DNA of 64,000 nt from Liquidambar formosana (taxonomy: Eukaryota > Streptophyta > Magnoliopsida > Saxifragales > Altingiaceae). The DNA lies in the NCBI GenBank assembly GCA_039720395.1, contig CM077826.1, positions 22,879,053 to 22,943,052 on the forward strand, read 5' to 3'. A model generated the notes under the pieces. It saw only the letters and a program-made list of their open reading frames with translations, did not search any database and had not been told where the DNA came from. The translations under genes and the position numbers were made by a program. Positions within the stretch are counted from its first letter, which is position 1. Each line of letters begins with the position of its first letter. Positions 10,401 through 20,629 of this stretch are shown here, one piece after another.

Positions 10401-12066
10401 TGTTAGGATTATGCCCTAGAGCCAATCATGGAGATGATTGTTTAGGGATTAGGAACAATCAATTGATTTCATTTATATATGTCACATTTATTATTGATTT
10501 AATAAAAGGGCTTATTCTATTATGTTTATATGCATCATTTATATTTACATAATATGTCCATGGAGTTAGAGTTGAGAATATGAAATTACAAAGGGTTGTA
10601 ATTTTGAGACTGTAAATATATCTCTGTACTAAACTCCTAAATCATTCCTAGTTGAAGGTTCACTATGATGGACAGTAATGAACCATAGGACTAGCACTTG
10701 TTAAGTTGACTCTATAGGAGGATAGCTAGTCTCAAGCTATTTGTGTAGAGACACTACAACCAACAAGTGGGTGCCTATTATAAGAATAGGTACACTGAAT
10801 GTGACCAAAGATATGAGATAAACTGAATGGAGTTTTAACCTGCCTGTCAATCAGTTTCTCATTGTTATAGTGGTACAAGTAATCCTTAGACCTGAGACAC
10901 CATGGTTGTCTTATACATGTAGCTTTAGAAGTTTGATAACACTAAGTGCAGATCCTATTCAGGGGTCTGTAAGGGTGTTCATTGGCCCTACTGCTATGTG
11001 TGTGAAGGCATATGAGTGATCAACAAGGAATCCATCACTCTCAGGAAAAAGAGAGTGAATGTCTCATACAGCATTCATTGAATATAACTCATTAAATCCA
11101 TGGGCCCATGGTAGAATGAATATGGAAAGGAGTTTCCATAAGTTCATCATTGAGTTGATATTAATGAATGAGTATAAAGTAATTGAACTAGGGACTTGAC
11201 AGACTTCCATGTCCTATTAGTTCAATTGGAGACATTGTATTGATGGAAGGATGGAATTGTAACCTGTAAACTATAACAGAAGGGTTCTTTGTAAATGACT
11301 ATTCACCTCATTAAGGACCACACCATGAGCCATATGCTAGGTGTTACTCATGGTTAGTAGAAGCCCTAATTGATATAAATGAGTTATAATCAATTAGGGA
11401 ATTGAAAGGAGTTTCAATTAGACCCTTAATGGAAAGTGTTCCATTGTGCACACTTCGTGCTATCCCTACTACTTAATGATGTGAACCCAATGGGTCACAC
11501 ACTGATCATGCTAAGAGAGCTTGATTGTCTATGAGAGAAAGGGCATAAGTGATTAAAGAAAAGTTCTTTAAGGGGCTAATTTGTATTTGATGCAAACTAG
11601 TGGGCTAATTGTGTAATTAAGAGTAATTACACAAATTAGATTAGGGTTTGGAGACCCCCCTTGGCCGGCCCTATTTGGAGGCTATTTAAAGCCTTTTATG
11701 ATGTGATGATATCATCACTTGATGCACTCTTGGAGGCTCCCAAGTGCTGGCCGAAAATTTCACCTCTCTCTCTCTCTCTCCCCCTCTTCTCCACCTCTAG
11801 CAACCCTAAGGAAGAAGAAGGAAAGGACAACTTGCTCAAGCTAGGTGTGGATACTGTTGGAGGCAGTGCACTTGGACTGCTCAATCAGAAGACAAAGTTT
11901 GGAGCATAAAGGAGAAGACTTGTTCAACTGTAAGTACCCTAACTCTCTTGGTAGTTAGGTTTATGGTTTTTGTATTAAGCATAATTAAGATTCATGGGTT
12001 TGGGAATCATAGGAAAAATTTAAAATTCTGCCTTTGTATTTTTCCTCTCTAGTTTGATTCCCAACA
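10401..12066 (+). repeat. copia 3' LTR
   Basis: 1,666 bp, the same length as the 5' LTR, with about 14 substitutions by eye. Examples: ATTTATAGCC versus ATTTAAAGCC in the TATA region, and CCGCC versus CTGCC near the end. Confidence 0.97.
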
Positions 12067-12071
12067 GTTAT
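12067..12071. other. target site duplication, right copy (copia)
   Basis: GTTAT directly after the 3' LTR, matching 2,266-2,270. Confidence 0.95.
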
Positions 12072-12600
12072 GGCCCTTGGTAAGGAGAGGAATCAACTCA
12101 CAGATTTGTATGGGAACATGTGGAGTACCAGTTGAAATAAGGAAACAACCAATAAGGCAAAAGGCAAGTGCATGCTTAATAGGAAAAGTAAATTTCAGAA
12201 TACCTTTGCTATCATAGGCTAAAAAAGAGGTTGCTAATTTCATCAAGTCTACCATATGGTCCTTTACAAACGTGGAGGCGTATTATTGGTGAATCCCAAG
12301 GAAGTTGGAGAAAGAAGTAAGAAAACTTGGGCGAGGAGTAGGAAGGATGAAAGGACCTACCAGTGAAACTCCATACAACGCGCAGAATTCCTCCATGGTT
12401 GGGCACAATTCTTCATAGTTGAAGCGGAATACGTGAACTTGGGGATCCCAAAAATATGTAGCAGCAGTTAAGAGGTTCGTTTCAAGCTTCACATGCCTCA
12501 AAGAAAGCAATGGATCCAAGCCAAAGCATTTGAACTCAGATTTTGCTTCAGCACTCATAACTCTCAAAAACCCTCCTAAAAATTTGTCTAGAGCCTCCAT
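12067..12600 (-). pseudogene. antisense gene A (DUF7745/plant-mobile-domain-like), 5' part
   Basis: Minus strand, ATG at 12,598-12,600. The first 105 codons are open and contain LTAATYFWDPQVHVFRF and ELCPTMEEFCALYGVSLVGP. This FWDP...ELCPTMEEF pattern is typical of DUF7745/aminotransferase-like plant mobile domain proteins, single-exon genes common in plant retroelements. An in-frame TAA at 12,283-12,285 breaks it. The same frame continues through IKHALAFCLIGCFLIS to the copia junction and resumes at 2,265. A TATA box lies about 50 bases upstream. The molecular function of the family is not established; related host proteins (MAIN/MAIL) act in gene silencing and genome stability. Gene B lies directly upstream on the same strand. 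Confidence 0.8.
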
Positions 12601-12648
12601 AATTTCTAATGAATGAATACAAGTAGGTTTAGGAACCCCTTGGATGTG

Positions 12649-12742
12649 TTTTTATAGGGAAAAGGTCACAAATCCGTGTTCTAGAAGGAGAAAACCCGTC
12701 AAAATAGGGAGTTTCCTATTTGAAGTGGGATTTCCGCTTCAG
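12649..12742 (-). promoter_or_regulatory. candidate promoter of antisense gene A
   Basis: On the minus strand, in the direction of transcription: CTGAAGCGGA (12,742-12,733), CCTATTTTGACG (12,709-12,698), then a TATA box TATAAAAA (12,656-12,649), 49 bases before the ATG. The first two blocks also occur in the same order before the TATA box of the gypsy LTR (18,751-18,778), and a related GC-rich palindromic module precedes both. Confidence 0.65.
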
Positions 12743-12782
12743 GCTCGGGTAACCGCCTAGCCCTGGGTGGTCACCCGAGGCC
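12743..12782. repeat. GC-rich palindromic module, copy 1
   Basis: Starts CTCGGGTAACC and ends GGTCACCCGAGGCC, so the ends are nearly complementary. Short version of the module also at 16,048-16,130 and 18,640-18,722. It stands directly upstream of the gene A promoter blocks. Confidence 0.75.
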
Positions 12783-12981
12783 GTTTTCCTATTTTGCCCA
12801 GTTTTGCCTATTTTCGACCCTATTTGACCCCTATATGGTTATGTGACCTTGGGAAGCTTATTTTGAGCTTATTTTTGCACAAAAAACATGAGTAAATCAC
12901 CACAATGGAATTCCAAAAGTCTTATAAAAAGTACCAAAGCAAATGTTCAAAGAGAGGTTACAAAGCATAAAGAAAGATGTT

Positions 12982-15761
12982 TCATTCATTTACAAAACAA
13001 GAGGTTAAGCTAAGCCAATGATCTCCCGTGGTTCTTCTCTTCCTACTTGACTTGCCTGTACCACGACCAGCATGAGGATTCCTTTGGGGTGGCATTGGTT
13101 GTGGTGGACGCAGTGTGGAGACCTGTTGCAAAGATAATCAATTAATAAAAAGGGTTATGCCTTTAGCTTCTATGATTGGAATGAACAAAGGGAATGCCCT
13201 ACAGTGGGATTTAGTCGCCTTTCTAGCACAGAGTTTTCCAAACTCATCCTGACAAGATCCCGCTTTAATCCTTCGCTGAGTTCAAGGCACTCCTGTGCGT
13301 ACTCTCGAGGAACCTAAAAGATGAACATGGTTAATAAATGATGAAAGAGGTCTTAAGGAAAGCAAAAGGCTTAAAGCTTACATTCTCGTAGCTCGAGTCA
13401 ATCTTAGGGACCTCGTCAAAAGCAGGGCGAGTAATATCAGCCCTCATGAACTCCAACCCATTGCATAGGTTCACTTGCCAATCAAGAACTAGAAGAGGTG
13501 GCTGTGCCATTCCCCCCATCTCATAATCCTCAGCTCCATGAGTCATGCCTATGGAGGACCCTATTATGGAACTATGTCCACAAGCTCGCCTGCCCTGTAA
13601 TAAATAATTTGTTTAAGAGGAGTGCTCACTTAAATCAATAATGAAAAGAATGGGATAGAGACTCACCCCTTGAGGTGGGAAGCCAATGACTCTAGAGCGC
13701 ATCAGGAATTGATTGCAGAAAGTCATGTAGTCAGTGTTGGGCGAGGTGAACTCCTTAGCATCCCACCCAGTCAGAGCTTCCATCAGCTCATCCTCATCCA
13801 AAGAGTTGGTGTGCCTCATGTTCATGGGAGACAAGACAGGGGTAAGAGCGGCATCCACACGTCCTTTCATTTGCCTAAGGACACGCTCTCCCAAGTACCA
13901 GTATCGCCCTAAGGGACCCTCAAAGAGTATCCTCTTCCCAATCAACTCCAAGCAGGACACACACCTCCTAGGCAGCCTACCTTGCCACAGTCCCCATGGG
14001 CTCCACTCTACTTATTGAATTTCAAAAAACAAAAAAAAAAAGAAAAAAAAAATGATGAGCAAGATAATAAAAATGAATGCAAGAAAAGAATGAGGAAGGA
14101 GGATTACCATATCAGCATTTAGACTTGCCAAGTACGCCCTTGCATGGGCATAGTCATGCCTATTGGGGGCACGTATAGCTATCTTGTTGGGAGCATAGTT
14201 CCCAAGTAGGGGCCATTCCTGTATCTCATGGTCCAGTGTGGGGCGGCACAGTCCCAGATATTCATAGTACCATATCTGTCAAAATTCAAGAAAAGCAATT
14301 AAAATCAAGTCAAGTTTGAGAGGAATTTAAAAATTAAACATTTTTATTTACCTCCCAAACAAATGGAAGCCCACCAAAATTCTTGGAAACCCCTCGGGAC
14401 ATGTCGGACATAGATCTGTACATGATGGCTAGTGCTGCCCCTCCCCAGTTATACCTCCCCATCTTGTGGACATCCACCATGCAAGCAAGATAGCCCAGTT
14501 GTGCCATATCATTGGCACCAACAAAGAGAGTGCAAGAGAGCATATAGATCAAGAATGCCCTAGCTATGCACTCGGGAGCCACTCCCGCACCTTCTACTTC
14601 GTTGGAAAAATTTTCGAATAGCCATGTTCTCCTAACACCGTGTGAACTTGCCTCAATATCCATCCCCAACATAGTTAGAAGATAGGCACTATCCGTGTTG
14701 GCATCCCCATAAATTTCCAACCTCTTTCCTTTGAGGCTTAAGCCGGTGATAATTAAAAAATCATTGGAGGGTCATCTCCCCAAAACTAAAGTGGAAGGTG
14801 TTGGTGGTATCCCACCATAGTTCAGCTAAGGCAAGGAGGGCTTGCCTATCCCATTGTTCATTCCATAGGGAGTCGAGGAACCAACTAAAACCCGCTTTCT
14901 TTATGAAGTCTCTTGCAGAAGGTTGGGTGTGTTCCATATGCTTCTACCACCCAATAAGGTTCTTTATGGAAGACCTTGTGCGTAGGTCTTGAAAGTTGGG
15001 CTAATCAAGAGAATTATTCACCTAGTTAGTGTAAAAATCATATGCAAGCATTGATAATTGGCTTTTCAAAAGCTAAGTCTTTTAGTTCATGAACAAGTAA
15101 ACCTTGCTTTGAAAGTTTATGAAAACATTGGTTTTATTCTTCAAACTCATGATCATTGGTAAACCGTGCATTCTAAGACCATGGAAACATGGATTTTTCA
15201 AAGAAAATAGCAAGTAGACTTTGTTTTCCAAAGTGGTTTTTTGAGGAAAAAATAAGCAAACCTTGTTCATGAAAACATGGGTTTTTCAAAAATATAGCAA
15301 ACTTTGTTTTTGAAAGTTCATGAATATGCTTGATTTTGTTTCTAAAATCAATTAGAAATGAATGCCTATGATTTTGCCTTGCAATACACATCAATTTTAC
15401 AAAGATTGGATGAATTTTTATCATTCAAGCATTTTATCAAACACTTGGTGGGCACTATTCACCAAGCTTTCAAATTGAATTCTTTCACATCCAATCCTTG
15501 CCAAAATCAATGGGCATTGCAAAAATTGCTAGGAATACTCATAGAGAGTTCATGGGAATGCATTTCAATCAACAAAAATGAAAATTTCAAAGAAAAGTTT
15601 AAAATGGGTAAGCTTACCTCTTGCTTAGAATGGAAAAAAGAGAGATGATTCCTTAGTTCTAGGAGCAATTTCCCTTGAGGAACATCATATGTTGGTGCTT
15701 TGTATCTACTCTTTGAGTCAAGGAATGGATACTTTGAAGTAGGAGCTTCATTGGAATCCAT
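12982..15761 (-). pseudogene. antisense gene B: plant mobile domain (PMD) gene with seven exons
   Basis: Minus strand. Exons that I could join with GT-AG introns: 15761-15618, 15000-14352, 14275-14108, 14005-13667, 13594-13382, 13313-13203, 13122-12982 (TGA stop). All six introns are phase 0, and every exon is a multiple of three except exon 2 (649 bases). Exon 2 carries the PMD core: WWDTTNTFHFSFGEM, then ITGLSLKGKRLEIYGD, ARAFLIYMLSCTLF and YNWGGAALAIMYRSM; exon 3 adds WYYEYLGLCRP. It has a one-base insertion near TGA 14761-14763. It also has TAG 14944-14946, unless that TAG is the real splice acceptor (exon 2 would then start at 14,943). Predicted length is about 587 residues, ending in a Pro/Arg-rich basic tail (KSSRKRR). 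PMD proteins are implicated in silencing; enzymatic activity is unproven. Introns on this strand are invisible to splicing of the element's sense RNA. Confidence 0.8.
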
Positions 15762-15991
15762 GGTGGATGAACTAGCTTGTTTTGAGCAAAAATGGGTTTA
15801 ATGGGTTTTTGATTTGCAAAGTGCTACAAATTTGTTGTTTTTGATGTGAAATTGGGTGTTAATGATGCTATTTCATGTGTATGAATCCCTCTTGAAGTGT
15901 GGATTTGAATGCCTTTGGGTGTTGGAGTGATTTTGCAAAATGGGGTAAGCTTTCTAGAGAGAGAAACTCCAATTTTCGAGTTGGGTTGAAT

Positions 15992-16044
15992 GGGGGGTAT
16001 GAATAGTGCCCCTTGTATTTCAAAACCCAGAATTTTTCAGCAAA
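15992..16044 (-). promoter_or_regulatory. candidate promoter of antisense gene B
   Basis: Minus strand: TTTGCTGAAAAATTC (16,044-16,030), then CTATTCATACCCCCC (16,006-15,992), about 230 bases before the gene B ATG. These match TTTGCTGAAGCGGA (18,747-18,760) and CTATAAATACCCCC (18,917-18,930) of the gypsy LTR in the same order. The TATA box itself is degenerate (TATTCATA). Confidence 0.5.
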
Positions 16045-16047
16045 TGG

Positions 16048-16130
16048 CTCGAGTAACCACCCAAGCCTTGGGCGGCTAGCCACCAAGGCCTGGGCGGCTA
16101 GCCTCCCGAGTCCTGGTGGTCACCCAAGCC
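16048..16130. repeat. GC-rich palindromic module, copy 2
   Basis: Runs from CTCGAGTAACCACCC to GGTGGTCACCCAAGCC and contains GGGCGGCTAGCC twice (around 16,070-16,100). It lies just upstream of the gene B promoter blocks. Confidence 0.8.
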
Positions 16131-16399
16131 ACTTTGTTTTGGCTTTGTTCCTCGCTTTATCTCGCCTTGGCGCGTGATCAAACCTCCTTCCAAATGAGAT
16201 GATCAACACTTTTTGAGCTTAAAATCAAACATATTTCATCTTGAAATCAATTCCTTGAATTGATTTTATGTTCAAAAGGGTTGAATATATTTCCCCTGTG
16301 CTGTGCCAACTCAAGTGACAATGTGTTAAGGCACTTTCCCCTTGCACCATGCTTGTTCAATCTTGATAAATTGATCATATATCCTCATTTCAAATCTTG

Positions 16400-17800
16400 A
16401 TTTTCCATCCCACTTAGTTGAATGTATTCATCACTTGAATATATTCTTCCATTTCAAAAGTGTATTCACCCTTTGAATATGCTTCCTAGTTTCAAATCCT
16501 CATTCACTATCTTACTTGGTTGAATATATTCATCACTTGAATATATTTCTCCATTTTAATGGTATTCTCATCACTTGAGTATACTTCTCAGATCATTTGT
16601 CACTTACTTGGTTAAATATATTCATCACTTGAATATATTTCTCCATTTCAATGGTATACTCATCACTTGAGTATACTTCTCAGATTATTTGCCACTTACT
16701 TGGTTAAATATATTCATCACTTAAATATATTTCTCCATTTCAATGGTCTACTCATCACTTGAGTATACTTCTCAGTTCATTATCTCTTACTTGGTTAAAT
16801 ATATTTGTGACCTGAATATATTTCTCAATTTCAATAGTATACTCATCACTTGAGTATGCTTCTCAGATTATTCTCTATCTTACTTGGTTAAATATATTCA
16901 TCACTTAAATATATTCCTCCATTTCAATGGTATACTCATCACTTGAGTATACTTCTCAGATCATTTATCACTTACTTGGTTAAAAATATATTCATCACCA
17001 GAATATATTTCTCCATTTCAATGGTATACTCATCACTTGAGTATACTTCTCAGTTCATTATCTCTTCCTTGGTTAAATATATTCATCACTTGAATATATT
17101 TCTCCATTTCAATGGTATACTCATCACTTGAGTATACTTCTCAGTTCATTATCCCTTACTTGGTTAAATATATTCGTGACCTGAATATATTTCTCCATTT
17201 CAATGGTACACTCATCACTTGAGTATGCTTCTCAGATTATTCTCTATCTTACTTGGTTAAATATATTCGTGACCTAAATATATTTCTCCATTTCAAAAGT
17301 ATACTTATCACTTGAGTATACTTCTCAGCATCTTTTCATCACTTGGTTAAATATATTCGTGACCTGAATATATTTATCCATTTCAAAGGTATGTTCATCA
17401 CTTGAATGTACTTCTCAGTCTTTTTCAATCACTAAGTATACTCATCACTTGAGTATATTTCTCAGCATCTTTTTCATCATTTGGTTAAATATATTCATGA
17501 CCTGAATATATTTCTCCATTTCAAAAGTATACTCATCACTTGAGTATACTTCTTAGCATCTTTCAATCACTTGGTTAAATATATTCGTGACCTGAATATA
17601 TTTCTCCATTTCAAAAGTGTATTTCTTGAATATGCTTCTCAGATCTCATTCTCAATCACTTGGTTAAATATATTCGTGACTTGAATATATCTTTCCATTT
17701 CAAAAGTATGTTCATTCGTAGTGGCTTAAATATGCTTCTCTTATCAATTCTCAACCCCCAATGGTTTAAGTATACTCAGGACTTGAGTACACTTCCTTGT
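16400..17800 (+). repeat. satellite-like tandem array, about 90-bp unit, 13-14 copies
   Basis: The unit reads TTGGTTAAATATATTCATCA, CTTGAATATATTTCTCCATT, then a TATACTCATCACTTGAGTATA block and TTCTCAG. Clear units start near 16,610, 16,702, 16,793, 16,886, 16,978, 17,072, 17,160, 17,255, 17,345, 17,484, 17,571 and 17,661, with degenerate ones before 16,600. Each holds two palindromes (AATATATTC/GAATATATT and TATACTC/GAGTATA) around an ATCACTT-like spacer. Tandem arrays between the coding region and 3' LTR are known in Tat-type elements. ORFs called here are repeat artefacts. Confidence 0.92.
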
Positions 17801-18639
17801 TTTAATCTCAGGTTTTCAACCTCCTATCATTGTTGGTACAGGGTGTGATTTCTCCAGGCTTTTTGGCAAAAATGGTTTGTTCTTTATCATTGGTTCACAA
17901 GTGTAACTTATTCGCCAATAAGGGGCTTCTGTTACACCCCATTTTTGCACCACCTTACTAGGGCTCATCATTTCATGCATGTTTTTGTTTTGTTTTAGAG
18001 TCTAGTCACTGGCATTAGTTTTCTAGAGTCACAAGGACAATGGATATGAATTTTGGTTCAATTCGGAGTTGATCTTGAGGGATAATAAGAGCTTTTGTGA
18101 CTTGAGGGGCATAATCGTCTTTTAAGTCCCAAACTTTTCATTTGACCTTGAAATGATCTCCAAGTTGTCAATTGGAGTTCATATAGATGCATATGAGCTA
18201 TTTCTAGGTTCAATTTTATGAATCAAAGGCTCGGGATTAAAATGGCTCGACGTAGTTCAAGTTGGTTAATTGACCCTCCTTTGGGTTAGCTCTAATTGAC
18301 TCACAATTACCAATCAAATCTTTTCAAATTGACTTTCATTAGTCATTATTTTATCCCCAAAAGTGTTTTAGAAAGTTTAATTTTGATATGGAAAGCATTT
18401 GGTTTGATCCTATGTGCATACCTATGCTTAGCGAAGGTAGAGCATAGCGGTTAACCGCCTTTTTCAAACCTAACCATATCCCCATGGTTAGTGGTTTTCA
18501 CCCTAAAATGTTCAAAAATGTATTCCTCATCGAAACACGATCGTTTTGGCTTTTGTTTCATCAAAATCGGAGTTAATTTGCCCCCTGAAACACTTCTAGA
18601 AGGATTGGGAGTCAAAAATAGGCAAAAATCCGAAGTGGG

Positions 18640-18722
18640 CTCGGGTGACCACCCAGCCCCGGGCGGCTAGCCGCCTGGGCCTAGGTGGCTAGCCGCCCAG
18701 GCCCTGGTGATCACCCAAGACC
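18640..18722. repeat. GC-rich palindromic module, copy 3 (in gypsy LTR U3)
   Basis: CTCGGGTGACCACCC at the left and GGTGATCACCCAAG at the right, with two GGCTAGCC palindromes (GGGCGGCTAGCCGCC at 18,661-18,675 and GGTGGCTAGCCGCCC at 18,684-18,698). It lies upstream of the LTR TATA box. Confidence 0.8.
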
Positions 18723-18917
18723 ACTTTCCTAATTTCACTCCAACTCTTTGCTGAAGCGGATTTCTTCCTATTTTGACGAACAAGGACTCTTTTGGACGAG
18801 TTTCCTTCTAATTTTTGGTAACTTCTGAGTTACTTAAACCCCAAGGGGGTCTTTAATAGCCCTTGGATTAATTCTTAGGGTTTTAATCCCAGCCATTGGT
18901 TAATCCTTAGTGAACTC

Positions 18918-18925
18918 TATAAATA
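18918..18925 (+). promoter_or_regulatory. gypsy LTR TATA box
   Basis: TATAAATA within CTCTATAAATACCCCC. It follows TTTGCTGAAGCGGA (18,747-18,760) and CCTATTTTGACG (18,767-18,778). Transcription would start about 30 bases on, near 18,950, and define the U3/R border. Confidence 0.75.
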
Positions 18926-20629
18926 CCCCCTATGCTTCAGCACAAGGGGAGCCCCTTTATGCATTAATATGTGAGTGTTTGAGAGAGAATAAGAGAGAGA
19001 GACTTAAAGGAGAGCTAGAGGACCTGCTGTAGCCTTGGAGAACATTGATTAAAGACATCCACAAGAGCAAGAGAGAGTCTATACAGCAACAAGGAAGGCT
19101 TTCCTAAGGTATTCTTCCTTTCTATTCAAGCTTAAACTAGGATATCATATAGAATAGCTCTATTGCATGTAATGCTTATGATTTCTACCATAGATTGAGG
19201 TTTCTATTAGTTAATACATGTGAGAATAATGATGTTCATGATGAGTTTGGCATGTTTTAGAGTTAGTTCATAGGTTTTAATGCATAGTTGTGATTCATGT
19301 GCTTCTCTTGTCCTTGTTTTAGAATAGTGTCATTGCATGTTAGAGTTAGGGTTTTTTGTCATGTTCTATTGCTTTAGTTAGTTAATATGCATGATTTAGG
19401 TTCTATTTAGTTTGGTTTTAGCATGTTTAGAATTTATTGTGTGTTTTCAAGCATATTTGTGAGTTTAGGGTTTTAGTGTCCTTGTTTTAGGTTAGTTTCA
19501 TACAGCATGTTAAAGTAAGTCTTTTTATTGGTTTTTCTTCATAGTTGTTGTATATGTTTTACATATGGAGTAAATATAATATTTTTGCATGCATGATAGT
19601 TCATTCTAGGGTTTTTAAGCATGATATGGTTCTGGGATTGTGTTAGAGCTTATTATTGTTTGCTGTTTTTGCTATTAGCATGTTTAGTGGATGATTTTAG
19701 GCCTTAGTACTATTCTGTCCAGATTTGCATGTTAGTGTTTTTGCATGGTTTTGAGCACGTGTAAGGGTGCCAATAGGTGTGGTAATTGTCCTATGGCAAA
19801 TAGGGCTGCCAATGCTTGAAATGGCTAATGCTTGAAGCATTTGCGCTCAGGTAAGCGGGTATGAAGGTGCCCCAATTCACCTCTCTTCCTTAACTCTTTC
19901 TCTTCTCCCTCCTAGGGTTAATTTTTAATATGAATCAATGGTTTTAATCAAAGGTTTCCTTCAATAATAAATTCTGGTTTTTATCAAGGTTTCCATTTTG
20001 TGGAATTTTCCTAAAATCAAACTTGGTTTATTCAACTCTTTTTCAAATAAGGAAACCTAGGGTTTTAACCATAGGTTTATATTAGGATTTAACCCTACTT
20101 CTAATCGAACTACGTGGACTTTGATCCATGTATTTCGTTGCATGGTACGTAGGCGCTCTTCGTGAGGCTCAAGTCCGTTCTAGGATCCAAGTATCCTAGG
20201 TTTTTTTCTTCCTTTCTTTATTTTCTGTTTTTATTTGCTTATTATGCATGGATGAATGAATGAAATATATGATAAGCATGCAATTCTTGTGATGATATAC
20301 TTGCTAATTTTTGTATGGAAAATCTTAATTTAGCCCAAATAAACTGAGAGACCGAAAGGGTGACATGGGTGCCTATAGGCTTTGCCTAGAACCTTCCTAT
20401 GTCATAACTTAGCCTCCGAATCCCTGATTTCTTTGGTTTCCAAAAGACTTGTTTTTGCCTTTCCTTTTTAAACATGGAGTCATTCAATTGTTTTCTTAAA
20501 ACAAAATTGGTTTTTAGGATTTTCCTTGTTTCCTTTAAAAAATAAGGTGGCGACTCCTTTTCTTTTTTAACCCTAATTCTTTCTTTCTTTTTTCGTCAAC
20601 CCTTGTGGGCCCAATTTCCGGGGTTCACA

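Larger units (their letters stand above)
2271..12066 (+). mobile_element. Ty1/copia LTR retrotransposon, complete ends, gag intact, pol decayed
   Basis: Two direct 1,666-bp LTRs (TGTTAGG...CCAACA) bound a 9.8 kb element with a 5-bp target duplication, an initiator-Met-type primer binding site just after the 5' LTR and a purine-rich tract just before the 3' LTR. Inside are a very long (3.5 kb) leader, an open gag and a shrunken pol of about 2 kb with copia-type fragments in the order integrase, RT, RNase H. I counted about 14 LTR differences by eye, nearly all transitions (roughly 0.8%), which indicates a recent insertion. The element cannot supply its own enzymes and was probably moved by a relative's proteins (inference). 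Confidence 0.97.
1..20629 (+). mobile_element. Ty3/gypsy (Tat-like) LTR retrotransposon, 3' part, with nested copia insertion
   Basis: The window opens inside pol of a Ty3/gypsy element. Reading on: RT, RNase H, a second archaeal-type RNase H, an integrase zinc finger, antisense genes A and B, a tandem-repeat array, and a 3' LTR ending at 20,629. A second RNase H is a known hallmark of the plant Tat/Ogre lineage, and extra ORFs plus tandem repeats before the 3' LTR are also known there. The 5' LTR and gag lie outside the window. The integrase catalytic core is missing between about 2,000 and 2,039. A copia element (2,271-12,066) interrupts it. Assigning all parts to a single element is inference, based on order and on promoter blocks shared between the LTR and the antisense genes. 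Confidence 0.75.
17930..20629 (+). repeat. gypsy 3' LTR
   Basis: About 2,700 bp from TGTTACACCCC to GGGGTTCACA, with TGT...ACA ends. It is preceded by AATAAGGGGCTTC, a weak polypurine tract. A TATA box lies at 18,918 and the end carries the GGTGGCGACTCC sequence common near the 3' end of Tat-type LTRs. The right border is supported independently because the LINE reading frame on the other side runs exactly up to base 20,630. The matching 5' LTR is outside the window, so the left border is inferred from the TG terminus. Confidence 0.8.

Noticed and set aside
16400..17800. CRISPR-like regular array
   Set aside because: Units are contiguous and nearly identical along their whole length, with no unique spacers; this is plant DNA with a tandem repeat.
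16943..17848. ORFs in the 16.4-17.8 kb region
   Set aside because: They are frames through a 90-base tandem repeat and end at arbitrary units.
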